Origin: Aeromonas sanarellii
GTDB lineage: Bacteria > Pseudomonadota > Gammaproteobacteria > Enterobacterales > Aeromonadaceae
Length of the DNA: 56,845 nucleotides
Direction: 5' to 3'
Assembly: GCF_000820085.1 (NCBI RefSeq)
Contig: NZ_CDBN01000029.1
Coordinates: 1-56,845, forward strand
Shown: piece after piece, positions 37,190 through 45,172 of the stretch
How the letters are laid out: each line of letters begins with the position of its first letter
Numbering within the stretch: position 1 is the stretch's first letter
Program-made: the position numbers and the translations under genes
Notes under the pieces: model-generated
The model's database searches: none
Told to the model about the DNA's origin: nothing
Seen by the model: the letters and a program-made list of their open reading frames with translations, nothing else

Positions 37190-38453
37190 GTTCGCGTTCT
37201 CCTTGTTGTAAATCCCAGATCAGGCGGGAATCGAAACTCATGGCGGCCACCATGGTGATCAGCACGACCCCGGCAAAAGCGACGGCCGCGGGGCCAGGAT
37301 AGATGGTCATCAGATTGTCCAGCCGGATGAGGCCGGCCAGTATGGCCACCACGAAGACGTCGATCATCGACCAGCGCCCCACAAATTCGGTCATGCGATA
37401 GAGCTTGAGCTTGCGCAGCGGCGAGGCCCCCTGGCCGCGCTGCACCACGTAGCAGAGCCACAGCAGCGCCAGTATCTTCACCAGGGGGACCACCACGCTG
37501 GCGAAGAAGATGACGGCGGCGATGGGGTAGGAGCCCATGGCCCACAGCAGCACCACGCCCCCCATGATGGTCGAGGGGCTGTCATCCCCCAGGAACACGG
37601 TGTCCATGATGGGATAGAGGTTGGCGGGAACATAGAGGATCACCGAGGTGATGAGCAGTGCCCAGGTGCGGTTCAGGCCGCCCGGCTTGCGGCTGTGCAG
37701 ATGATCGCCGCAGCGTGCGCAGCTGTGGGCATCCCCCTCGTTCAGGGCACCGCAGATGTGGCAGCCCACCAGCCCGCAGGACAGGGCGCTGGTCTCGGGA
37801 TCCACCTCTCTGGCGGCGGTCGGCCCGAACAGCCGCTGCCACAGCCACATCCGATCCAGGGAGGAGATCATCTTGATGAGCAGCAGGGTGTAGCCGACGA
37901 AGGCCCAGAACGAAAGCCCCATCTTGATGTCGGCCATGCCCATCAGCTTGACCAGGGAGATGAGCACCCCGATGAGGAAGACATCCACCATCAGCCAGGG
38001 CTTGATCCGGCACAGCAGGCGGCCGAGGGAGCGCAGGGCATTGCTGTGCAGATCCTTGTCGAGGCGCCACAGCACCAGCATGATGGAGCCGATATAGACC
38101 AGCGGCAGGCCGATCAGGGTCAGACTCAGCACGGCCCCCAGAAACAGGTAGCCCTGATCCACCAGGGTGGTGATGCACTGCAGGAAGGTCATCTCCTGCC
38201 CCACCCCGTGGGAAGAAAACGACATGAAGGTGAAGACGTTGGAGAACGCAAACATGATCAGGGCGGCGAAACCATAGGCGATGGGCTTGCGCTCCTGCTC
38301 CGGCAGGTGCCGGCTCAGGACATGGCCGCAGCGGGGACAGTCGCTCGCCTCCCCCACAGCAAGCGGTGTCGCCGGCACCAGCAGATCACACTCTTCGCAT
38401 GCCGTCGCGTCATGGGTATAGATGGTTGGATGTTGGTGTGAAACCGGATGCAA
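37182..38453 (-). CDS. pqiA: PqiA, polytopic inner-membrane protein
   Basis: PqiA is the inner-membrane partner of PqiB. It carries two PqiA domains, each preceded by a zinc ribbon (CEEC...CPRC near the start; CHIC...CARC in the middle) and followed by four membrane segments. The conserved ending MTEFVGRWSMIDVFVVAILAGL is present. No in-frame ATG precedes the first ribbon. A TTG at 38453 with GGGG seven bases upstream gives 423 residues, close to E. coli PqiA. A TTG at 38498 directly after a stop codon is the alternative. Confidence 0.88.
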   Translation of the reverse strand: MHPVSHQHPTIYTHDATACEECDLLVPATPLAVGEASDCPRCGHVLSRHLPEQERKPIAYGFAALIMFAFSNVFTFMSFSSHGVGQEMTFLQCITTLVDQGYLFLGAVLSLTLIGLPLVYIGSIMLVLWRLDKDLHSNALRSLGRLLCRIKPWLMVDVFLIGVLISLVKLMGMADIKMGLSFWAFVGYTLLLIKMISSLDRMWLWQRLFGPTAAREVDPETSALSCGLVGCHICGALNEGDAHSCARCGDHLHSRKPGGLNRTWALLITSVILYVPANLYPIMDTVFLGDDSPSTIMGGVVLLWAMGSYPIAAVIFFASVVVPLVKILALLWLCYVVQRGQGASPLRKLKLYRMTEFVGRWSMIDVFVVAILAGLIRLDNLMTIYPGPAAVAFAGVVLITMVAAMSFDSRLIWDLQQGERERE

Positions 38454-38567
38454 GATAAGACCCCAGCATGAGGCCCGCCACGGGGCCAGAGCCGCCAATT
38501 ATCGCAGCAGCGGCCCGTGCCCACCAGCCCTGTCGTTGCACCATCCGGGCAGGGGGTGAGAATGACT

Positions 38568-38596
38568 TTGACAAGGCAGTGGCCATTTAGCACAAT
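38568..38596 (+). promoter_or_regulatory. Sigma-70 promoter of the Hfq-like gene
   Basis: A perfect -35 TTGACA and a -10 CACAAT are separated by 17 bases. The predicted start near 38603 gives a short leader before the ATG at 38631. Confidence 0.55.
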
Positions 38597-38630
38597 CAAA
38601 CGCCACTTTTTTTCCGCGGGACAATAATTT

Positions 38631-38990
38631 ATGACAACTGAATCCCCCAGCTACTCCACCATTGAGCAGGCCTTCTCCCTCGGGAACGGGCAAGATTCTG
38701 CCCTCAACTGGCTGCGCAAGAACCGCAGCCAGGTCGCCATCTTCCTGGTGAGCGGCATCAAACTGGAGGGGACCATCAGCGGCTTCGACCAGTACAGCGT
38801 GCTGCTGACCGACGCCCACGGCAACCAGCAGCTGGTTTACAAGGCGAAGATCTCCACCATCGCCATGCACTCGGGTCGTCCCGCCGTCAGCATCCAGCGC
38901 GCCCGCAAGCCGCGCGTCTCCATGGCTCCGCGTCCCCACGGCGCACCTGGCCGTTACGACGACAATCAGGGTGGCAGCAGCGAGCAGTAA
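38631..38990 (+). CDS. Hfq-like Sm-fold RNA-binding protein (second Hfq)
   Basis: This 119-residue protein aligns with Hfq across the Sm domain without gaps from Hfq Gln8 to Gln41 (QDSALNWLRKNRSQVAIFLV, SGIKLEGTISGFDQ), then with a two-residue insertion to VYKAKIST. Using E. coli numbering, Gln8, Asp9, Arg16, Arg19, Lys31, Gln41 and Lys56 are kept. Tyr25 is Phe, Phe42 is Tyr and His57 is Ala. It has a longer N-terminus and a basic C-tail (RARKPRVSMAPRPHG). It is not in the miaA-hfq-hflX context, so I infer a paralogue of the main Hfq. It has its own promoter. Confidence 0.85.
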   Translation: MTTESPSYSTIEQAFSLGNGQDSALNWLRKNRSQVAIFLVSGIKLEGTISGFDQYSVLLTDAHGNQQLVYKAKISTIAMHSGRPAVSIQRARKPRVSMAPRPHGAPGRYDDNQGGSSEQ

Positions 38991-39049
38991 GGCTCGCCCT
39001 TCCCTCACCCCGAGGGTGTTGCTGCGTCAGCCGGTGACACCTGCCGATC

Positions 39050-39087
39050 CCCACTCTCATGTTTTGCCTGTCCCGTATGAGAGTGGG
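39050..39087. other. Long-looped inverted repeat after the Hfq-like gene
   Basis: CCCACTCTCAT and ATGAGAGTGGG are perfect 11-base arms separated by 16 bases, followed on the plus strand by TCTTCTCTTT. It could terminate both the Hfq-like gene and the convergent HAD gene. Confidence 0.5.
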
Positions 39088-39128
39088 TCTTCTCTTTGGC
39101 TTAGACGCTCCCGACCGATACACCCGGC

Positions 39129-39719
39129 TCAGTAAGTCAACCCGACCGGTTTTCCCTCTCTGACCATGCAGACCTGCATGCCTGCGGCCTCACCGGCCTG
39201 TGCCCCTATGCCCGTATCCTCGAACACCAGGCACTGGCCAGGCTCCACCCCCAAACGGTGCGCCACCAGCAGGAAGGTATCCGGATGGGGTTTGTGCAGC
39301 TCGACGTCATCGGCGGTGACCACCACGGGGAAGTAGCGATCCAGCCCGGTATTGCGCAGCACCGCCTCGGCATTGACGCGGGGCGAACCGGTCCCTATCC
39401 CCATGGGGATCAGGCCGTGATAGCGTTCCACCAGATCCAGCATGGCCGGGAAGGGGGTCGCCTTGTGCAGGTTGGCGACGTAGTGCTCCGTCTTGCAGCG
39501 GGTCACCACCAGGGGATCCAGCGCGATCTGCTGCACCTCGGCCACCAGCAGGGCTATCTTGCGGCTGGGCATGCCCCCCAGTTCATAAAACCAGTCGGCA
39601 TCGAACCGAAAACCAAACTCGCGGGCGGTGTGCTCCCAGGCGGCCAGGTGCAACGGCATGGAGTCCACCAGGGTGCCGTCGAGGTCGAAAACCAGGCCTT
39701 GAAATCCGGATAGGGTCAT
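39129..39719 (-). CDS. HAD-family sugar-phosphatase, YqaB-like
   Basis: This 196-residue HAD subfamily IA phosphatase has motif I DLDGTLVDS, motif II GIGTGSPR, motif III lysine in VELHKPHPDTF and motif IV VFEDTGIGAQAGEAAGM. The overall sequence resembles E. coli YqaB, a fructose-1-phosphate phosphatase, and beta-phosphoglucomutase. The substrate is therefore probably a small phosphosugar. I start at the ATG at 39719 (MTLSGFQGLVFDL); a longer frame exists but lies outside the conserved fold. Confidence 0.82.
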   Translation of the reverse strand: MTLSGFQGLVFDLDGTLVDSMPLHLAAWEHTAREFGFRFDADWFYELGGMPSRKIALLVAEVQQIALDPLVVTRCKTEHYVANLHKATPFPAMLDLVERYHGLIPMGIGTGSPRVNAEAVLRNTGLDRYFPVVVTADDVELHKPHPDTFLLVAHRLGVEPGQCLVFEDTGIGAQAGEAAGMQVCMVREGKPVGLTY

Positions 39720-39868
39720 GGTGCAGGGTCTGTCTCTGTGAAAATGGGCCCCCATTCTAGCCAGAGCCGGGGCGCATCGCCATGCGCCGGATGGCGAGAA
39801 ACGCTTGCCACCTCATTTATACAGGGCGGCGTGGGCCTGATGCCGAGCGGACAGCCCCCACGCAGGTG

Positions 39869-41509
39869 TCAGCGATAGGCCAGGGTGCAGGCCCGCCCCT
39901 GGGACTTGGCGTGATAAAGCGCCTGATCCGCCTGCTCGGTCAGGGTTTGCCACCCCTTGTCCGCCGAAGGGACGAGGTAGCTGAAGCCGATGCTGACCGT
40001 GAGCCGCTGTGCCACCCGGGAGGCCGGATGGGGGATCTGCAACGCTTCCAGCCCCTGATGGATCTGCTCCGCCAGCCGCTCAGCCTCCCCGGGTTGCGGG
40101 GCGCACAGCAGGATCACGAACTCCTCCCCACCATAGCGGGCCACCAGGTTGGTGCGCCGCCGCTCCGTCTCCTGTAGCAGGGCCGCGACCCGTTGCAGGC
40201 ACTGATCCCCCTTGCCGTGGCCGAAGTGATCGTTGTAGGACTTGAACTCGTCCACATCGATCATCAGCACCGCCAAGACCCCCTGATGGCGGCGCGCCCG
40301 CTCCCACTCCCGCTCCATGGTGATGTCCCACTGGCGGCGGTTGGCGATCCCGGTCAGGGGATCCTCCAGCGACAGCAGGGAGAGGCGGCGATTGGCCTCT
40401 TCCAGCGCCCGATTGGTGTCGGCCAGCTGCCGGGTCCGCTCCTGCACCCGTTGCTCCAGCTCGCGGTTGAAGCGCTCGAGCGCCGACTGGGTGCGCTGGC
40501 GGATCAACAGTTGGGAGAGCATGGCCGCATACTGCTTGAAGATCTCGCTCTGATACGCCTTGAGCGGGCGGCGCCAGAGCAGGTTGTCGGCGGCGATCCA
40601 GCCCATGGGTGTGCTCCCGTCCCACAGGGAGACCATGGCATTCCAGCCGCGCCCCACCTCCTGCTTCTCGTAGTAGAGCGGCGTGTCTTCCAGCACCAGC
40701 ACATAGTCCTTGCGCCGCAGCGCCTCCTGCACCATAGGGTGATCCGGTATGGGGCTGATGAAGTGGCGCTCGTCGATAAGCTCCCCCGCCTCGTTGGTGC
40801 CCCAGGTGCCGTGCATGGTCTTGACGTCGCCATCCGTCAGGAAGATGGCGACACGGTCGAATTGCAGGTCCTGGCGGGCCAGCGCCACGGCGTCGTGCAG
40901 CAGGCGATCCTCGCTGTCGCAGCGGGCGAGCTTGACGCCCACCTGGTGCAACGCCTGCAACATGCTGAGGAAGGAGTCCTGCAGGGCCTGGCTGCGCACG
41001 AGATCGGCCTGGGTATGGAGCCGCTGATCCCGCTCCAGATCCACCTGGCCCGCGAGTCGCCGGCTCTCCAGCTCGGCGGCGAGGTAGTGCATCAGCAGCT
41101 GGATGCTCTGTTGCTGGCGCCTGGGCAGGCGATCGAGGCGACGCCGGGTCTCCAGATAGACCACGGCCTCCAGCCCCTTGTGACGCTTGAGGGGGAAGCA
41201 GGCGCGCAGGCGTGGTATCTCCGGCTCGACGCTCTCCCAGATGGCATGGGTCGGCGCGATCGGTTCCACCAGCAACTGGCCGAGTTCGAGGGAACGTTCG
41301 ATGAAGAGCATGGGTAGCTCGAGGGAGCCAAGGAGGTCGGCGTTCAGGCAGAGCAGCCCTTGCTCGGGACGATAGTGATAGAGCTGGGGCGTCGGTGCTC
41401 GCAACCACAGATAGATCTGTTCGGCCTCGGTCTTTTCTCTGACCGCAGACAGCGTCACTTCGCAGAGGTGTTCAAAACTGGTGAAGTGCTCGGGATCCCA
41501 TTCTTCCAT
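39869..41509 (-). CDS. GAF-containing diguanylate cyclase (GGDEF)
   Basis: The 546-residue soluble protein has two GAF-like sensor regions (about residues 10-150 and 190-345) and a coiled coil (QSALERFNRELEQRVQERTR to LEEANRRL). A C-terminal GGDEF domain with the active loop RYGGEEF follows. The substrate residues in DEFKSYNDHFGHGKGDQCL are intact, so cyclic-di-GMP synthesis is expected. The inhibitory I-site, normally RxxD upstream of the loop, reads RRTN. No membrane helix is seen, so it senses a cytoplasmic signal. Confidence 0.9.
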   Translation of the reverse strand: MEEWDPEHFTSFEHLCEVTLSAVREKTEAEQIYLWLRAPTPQLYHYRPEQGLLCLNADLLGSLELPMLFIERSLELGQLLVEPIAPTHAIWESVEPEIPRLRACFPLKRHKGLEAVVYLETRRRLDRLPRRQQQSIQLLMHYLAAELESRRLAGQVDLERDQRLHTQADLVRSQALQDSFLSMLQALHQVGVKLARCDSEDRLLHDAVALARQDLQFDRVAIFLTDGDVKTMHGTWGTNEAGELIDERHFISPIPDHPMVQEALRRKDYVLVLEDTPLYYEKQEVGRGWNAMVSLWDGSTPMGWIAADNLLWRRPLKAYQSEIFKQYAAMLSQLLIRQRTQSALERFNRELEQRVQERTRQLADTNRALEEANRRLSLLSLEDPLTGIANRRQWDITMEREWERARRHQGVLAVLMIDVDEFKSYNDHFGHGKGDQCLQRVAALLQETERRRTNLVARYGGEEFVILLCAPQPGEAERLAEQIHQGLEALQIPHPASRVAQRLTVSIGFSYLVPSADKGWQTLTEQADQALYHAKSQGRACTLAYR

Positions 41510-41552
41510 GCCGACTCATCCTTGATTGTATCCAAGCGAGTATATCGACAAA

Positions 41553-41575
41553 GCCCGGTCATTCATTGACCGGGC
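41553..41575 (-). terminator. Terminator of dapA
   Basis: A 9-bp stem GCCCGGTCA / TGACCGGGC with loop TTCAT lies 30 bases past the dapA stop. On the minus strand it is followed by TTTG. Confidence 0.7.
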
Positions 41576-41604
41576 GATCAAAAGCGAGATCCAGAGCCCA
41601 GTTT

Positions 41605-42477
41605 TTACAACAGATCCAATGCCTGCATGGCGGCGCGGATCCGCTCGCGGGTAGCTTCCGACAACGGCATCACCGGCAGACGGCACTCTTCGCTGCAGAA
41701 CCCGAGCAGGGAGACTGCGTACTTGGCGCCCGCCGGGCTCGGCTCGGCGAACATGGCCTGGTGCAGCGGGATCAGCTTGTCCTGCAGCTCCCGGGCGGCC
41801 TGCCACTCGCCGGCCAGGGTCAGGTTCTGCACCTCGGCCACCAGCTTGGGGGCCACGTTGGCGGTCACCGAGATGCAGCCCTGGCCGCCACCTATGTTGT
41901 AAGCCACGGCGGTGGCATCTTCGCCGGAGAGCCAGGCGAACGGCTTCTTGATGAGCTGGCGCTCAACCCAGGGGCGGGCCAGATCGCCGGTGGCGTCCTT
42001 CACCCCGGCGATGCGCGGCAGTTCGGCCAGGCGCGCCAGGGTCGCCGGCTGCACGTCGACGATGGCCCGCGGCGGGATGTTGTAGACGATGATGGGCTTG
42101 GTGGTGGCATCATGCACCGCCTTGAAGTGGTGGTAGAGCCCCTCCTGATTCGGGCGGTTGTAGTAACCCGCCACGTGCAGGGTGGCATCCGCCCCGGCCT
42201 GCTCGGCGTAGCGGGTGTACTCGATGGCCTCGACCGGGTTGTTGGACCCGGCCCCTGCGATGACGGGAATGCGCCCTGCCACCAGCTTGACCACCAGCTC
42301 CACCACCCGGCAGTGCTCGTCGTGGGTCAGGGTCGGGCTCTCCCCCGTGGTGCCGACCGGCACTATGCCATGGGTCCCCTGCGCTATGTGCCACTCCACC
42401 AAGCGAGTCAGTGCGGCCTCGTCCAGCTGGCCCTGTCGGAATGGGGTGATCAGGGCGACTATCGAACCTTGAAACAT
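41605..42477 (-). CDS. dapA: 4-hydroxy-tetrahydrodipicolinate synthase DapA
   Basis: DapA condenses pyruvate with aspartate semialdehyde, the first committed step to lysine and meso-diaminopimelate. The 290-residue protein has GTTGESPTL near residue 45, the Tyr motif YNIPPR and the Schiff-base lysine in GVKDATGD (residue ~160). Length and motifs match E. coli (292). A purine-rich ribosome site (AGGAGAAGG) precedes the ATG. A long leader with a mini-ORF and an intrinsic terminator lies upstream, suggesting control by attenuation. Confidence 0.96.
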   Translation of the reverse strand: MFQGSIVALITPFRQGQLDEAALTRLVEWHIAQGTHGIVPVGTTGESPTLTHDEHCRVVELVVKLVAGRIPVIAGAGSNNPVEAIEYTRYAEQAGADATLHVAGYYNRPNQEGLYHHFKAVHDATTKPIIVYNIPPRAIVDVQPATLARLAELPRIAGVKDATGDLARPWVERQLIKKPFAWLSGEDATAVAYNIGGGQGCISVTANVAPKLVAEVQNLTLAGEWQAARELQDKLIPLHQAMFAEPSPAGAKYAVSLLGFCSEECRLPVMPLSEATRERIRAAMQALDLL

Positions 42478-42510
42478 GGGATTTCCTTCTCCTACACAGA
42501 TGAAATGGTC

Positions 42511-42548
42511 AATAAAAAGCCCCGGTACGGGGGTCGCTACCGGGGCTT
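42511..42548 (-). terminator. Intrinsic terminator in the dapA leader (candidate attenuator)
   Basis: On the minus strand an 11-bp perfect stem AAGCCCCGGTA / TACCGGGGCTT with a 10-base loop is followed by TTTTTATT. It ends 34 bases before the dapA ATG. Nothing else on this strand upstream needs a terminator, because rsmC is divergent. It is therefore inside the dapA leader. The segment TACCCGGGG near the leader's 5' end could pair with the first arm (CCCCGGTA) and act as an antiterminator. Confidence 0.75.
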
Positions 42549-42570
42549 GAATCGTCTCAGGGATGAGAGG

Positions 42571-42642
42571 TTACGCGCGCACGCCAGCAGGCCCGAATGT
42601 CAGGCTGTGTTTGTGCTTTCGTTTCGATACGCATGACCGCAT
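42571..42642 (-). CDS. Putative dapA leader peptide (23 residues)
   Basis: A short ORF in the dapA leader starts with ATG at 42642, preceded by GGGGA at seven bases, and ends at TAA. Residues 7-12 read KRKHKH, so three lysines and two histidines are clustered, as expected of an amino-acid-sensing leader peptide. The stop codon lies 23 bases before the terminator stem. A second start at 42647 in another frame gives a 15-residue peptide without a usable ribosome site. There is no proof of translation. Confidence 0.45.
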   Translation of the reverse strand: MRSCVSKRKHKHSLTFGPAGVRA

Positions 42643-42675
42643 TGCATCGTCCCCGGGTAAATAAGGCGTCTGGGC

Positions 42676-42704
42676 ATATTTCGGGAACACGGCATAAATG
42701 TCAA
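42676..42704 (-). promoter_or_regulatory. Predicted dapA promoter
   Basis: On the minus strand TTGACA (42704-42699) and AAATAT (42681-42676) are spaced by 17 bases. Transcription would start near 42669, producing a leader of about 190 bases before dapA. Confidence 0.55.
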
Positions 42705-42720
42705 GGCGAAAGCGGCCATG

Positions 42721-42726
42721 TATAAT
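42721..42726 (+). promoter_or_regulatory. -10 element of rsmC
   Basis: A perfect TATAAT lies 30 bases upstream of the rsmC ATG. The -35 region (TGTCAA, 42699-42704) is the complement of the dapA -35, so the divergent promoters overlap. Confidence 0.5.
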
Positions 42727-42755
42727 GGCCGCCCAAAAATGCGTGGAGAGACCCA

Positions 42756-43805
42756 ATGAGCCGCCCTGCCGGAGCCATCAGCCAGAAAAACAGTGCCGTC
42801 AGCCAGATGCTGGAACGTAACCAAGCCCTCTTTGTCGGCAAGCGGCTCCTGGTGTGCGGCGCCCTGGAGGACGATTACCCCCGCCAACTGGCCGAACTGG
42901 CCCACTCGCTCACTGTCTTTACCACGGATTACTGCTATTACCGCAGCCAGCAGGCCGCGCTGGGGGATGCCATTCTGTTCGACCACCAGCTCGGCGGCGC
43001 CCCCCGCTTCAATGCCCTGCTGCTGCTGATGCCCAAGGCCAAGGCCGAGGCGCAATACCTGCTGGCCATGATGACGCCGCTGCTCGAAAGCGGAGCCGAG
43101 CTGTTCCTGGCCGGCGAGAACCGCGGCGGCATCAACGGTGCCGACAAGCTGCTGGCCCCCTATGGCGAGCCGCCGGTCAAGCGGGACTCGGCGCGCCGCT
43201 GCTCCCTCTATCACTGTGAACTGAGCAAGCCGGTAGCCCCCTTCGAGCTGGACGCCTGGTTCAGCCGCTACGAGTGCCGGGCCGGCGACACCGGGCTGAC
43301 CGTCATGGCTCTACCCGGGGTCTTCAGCGCCGACGGCCTGGATCTCGGTAGCCAGATGCTGCTGGCGAGCCTGCCCCCCATGCAGGGCAAACTGCTGGAC
43401 TTCGGTTGCGGCGCCGGGGTCATCGGCTCCGTGCTGGCCAAGCGCAATCCGGCCCTGGCCGTCACCATGGTGGACATCAACGCCCTGGCGCTGGAATCCA
43501 GTCGCCGCACCCTGGCGGTCAATGGCCTGAACGGCCGGGTCCATGCCTCCGACGTTTACTCCGATATTGCCGAAACATTCCAACATATCGTCTCCAATCC
43601 CCCCTTCCACGCCGGGCTCAAGACCTTCTACGCCGCCACCGAAACCTTCCTGGCAAAGGCCCCCGCATTCCTGACCCGGGATGGCGACCTGACCATAGTC
43701 GCCAACGCCTTCCTGCGATACCAGCCTATACTGGATGCGCACTTCAAACAGACCGAGGTGATCGCGGGTGATGCCAAATTCAAGGTGTATCTGAGCAAAG
43801 CCTAA
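42756..43805 (+). CDS. rsmC: 16S rRNA (guanine(1207)-N(2))-methyltransferase RsmC
   Basis: RsmC methylates G1207 of 16S rRNA in the 30S subunit. The 349-residue protein has the degenerate N-terminal methyltransferase-like domain ([20 protein letters not shown]). A catalytic C-terminal domain follows, with SAM motif [35 protein letters not shown] and the catalytic SNPPFHAGL. Length matches E. coli (343). It is divergent from dapA and ends at a terminator before glgC. Confidence 0.94.
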   Translation: MSRPAGAISQKNSAVSQMLERNQALFVGKRLLVCGALEDDYPRQLAELAHSLTVFTTDYCYYRSQQAALGDAILFDHQLGGAPRFNALLLLMPKAKAEAQYLLAMMTPLLESGAELFLAGENRGGINGADKLLAPYGEPPVKRDSARRCSLYHCELSKPVAPFELDAWFSRYECRAGDTGLTVMALPGVFSADGLDLGSQMLLASLPPMQGKLLDFGCGAGVIGSVLAKRNPALAVTMVDINALALESSRRTLAVNGLNGRVHASDVYSDIAETFQHIVSNPPFHAGLKTFYAATETFLAKAPAFLTRDGDLTIVANAFLRYQPILDAHFKQTEVIAGDAKFKVYLSKA

Positions 43806-43880
43806 ATAAGTGCAACGGTTGTAATAAAACAAGTAGAGAGTGCCAGACGGGATCTGCTAAGGTACCAAGAAAACGTTTAC

Positions 43881-43903
43881 CACCCCTTTTGGGGTGTTTT
43901 TTT
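43881..43903 (+). terminator. Intrinsic terminator of rsmC
   Basis: A 6-bp stem CACCCC / GGGGTG with loop TTTT is followed by seven T residues. It lies 52 bases before the glgC ATG. Confidence 0.88.
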
Positions 43904-43954
43904 CGCAACAGTATGAAAACCTTTTCAAGGCATGAATTCAGGGAGAGAAATACG

Positions 43955-45172
43955 ATGGCAGGCATACTCACCATGATACTGGCCGGCGGTGAAGGAACCC
44001 GTCTCCAGCCACTGACCACCACCCGCAGCAAACCCTCGGTTCCCTTTGGCGGCAGCTATCGCCTGATCGACTTCGTCCTCAACAACTTCGTCAACGCCGA
44101 CTTCCTGCGCATCTACGTGCTCACCCAGTTCAAGTCCCAGTCCCTCTATCTGCACATGAAGAAGGGCTGGAACATCGTCGGCATCACCGACCGCTTCATC
44201 GACCCCATCCCGGCCCAGATGCGAATGGGCAAGCGCTGGTATGACGGCACCGCCGACGCCATCTACCAGAACCTGCGCTTCATCGAGATCTCCGACCCCG
44301 AGCACGTCTGCATCTTCGGCTCCGACCACATCTACAAAATGGACGTGAGCCAGATGGTGAGCTTCCACAAGCAGAAGGCGGCCGCCCTGACGGTCGCGGC
44401 CCTGCGCATGCCCATCGAGGAGGCAAGCGCCTTCGGGGTGATCGAGGTGGATCAGGAAGGGCGGATGATCGGCTTTGAAGAAAAGCCCAGGCACCCGAAG
44501 CACATTCCCGGCGATCCCACCCAGGCCTTGGTCTCCATGGGCAACTACATCTTCGAGACCGAGGCGCTCTATCGCGAGCTCAAGCGGGATGCCGCCGAGG
44601 AGAACTCCAGCCACGACTTCGGCAAGGACATCATTCCCAGCCTGTTCCCCCGTGCCCCCGTCTATGTCTACGACTACAGCACCAACGTGATCCCGGGGGA
44701 GAAACCCAACGTCTACTGGCGCGACGTGGGAACGCTGGACGCCTATTGGCAGGCGCACATGGACCTGGTGGCCGACGACGCCCCCTTCTCCCTCTACAAC
44801 CGCAAGTGGCCGCTGCACACCCACTACCCGCCCCTGCCCCCCGCCACCTTCATCGACACCGACGACTGCAAGGTCAAGATCGCCAACTCCCTGATCTCCG
44901 GCGGCTGCTTCATTCAGGGCAGCCAGATCCAGCGCTCCATCCTGGGTTTCCGCTGCAACATAGGCCCCTGCAGCCACATCAGCGAATCCGTGCTGCTCGG
45001 TGACGTGAAAATCGGCGAGGGCTGCTCCATTCGCCGCGCCATCATCGACAAAAACGTTGAAATTGCACCCGGCACCGTGATCGGTGAGAATCTGGACCAT
45101 GACAGAGAGCGGTTTACCGTGTCCGAAGGCGGTATCGTCGTGGTACCTAAGGGAGCAAGAGTTGGCTATTAA
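43955..45172 (+). CDS. glgC: Glucose-1-phosphate adenylyltransferase GlgC
   Basis: GlgC makes ADP-glucose, the regulated step of glycogen synthesis. The 405-residue protein has the nucleotide loop LAGGEGTRLQPLT, the KPSVPFGG and WYDGTADAIYQN motifs, FEEKP (glucose-1-phosphate site) and a C-terminal left-handed beta-helix (GCFIQGSQIQRSIL, IGEGCSIRRAIID). The start at the ATG at 43955 follows GGGAGAG. glgA overlaps its 3' end by 11 bases. The enzymes glgB, glgX and glgP are not beside it, unlike the E. coli cluster. Confidence 0.94.
   Translation: MAGILTMILAGGEGTRLQPLTTTRSKPSVPFGGSYRLIDFVLNNFVNADFLRIYVLTQFKSQSLYLHMKKGWNIVGITDRFIDPIPAQMRMGKRWYDGTADAIYQNLRFIEISDPEHVCIFGSDHIYKMDVSQMVSFHKQKAAALTVAALRMPIEEASAFGVIEVDQEGRMIGFEEKPRHPKHIPGDPTQALVSMGNYIFETEALYRELKRDAAEENSSHDFGKDIIPSLFPRAPVYVYDYSTNVIPGEKPNVYWRDVGTLDAYWQAHMDLVADDAPFSLYNRKWPLHTHYPPLPPATFIDTDDCKVKIANSLISGGCFIQGSQIQRSILGFRCNIGPCSHISESVLLGDVKIGEGCSIRRAIIDKNVEIAPGTVIGENLDHDRERFTVSEGGIVVVPKGARVGY

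Noticed and set aside
42600..42647. 15-codon ORF starting at 42647 as the dapA leader peptide
   Set aside because: Its ATG is only three bases from the GGGG ribosome site, and it contains no repeated amino acid. The overlapping 23-codon ORF at 42642 has correct spacing and clustered Lys/His.
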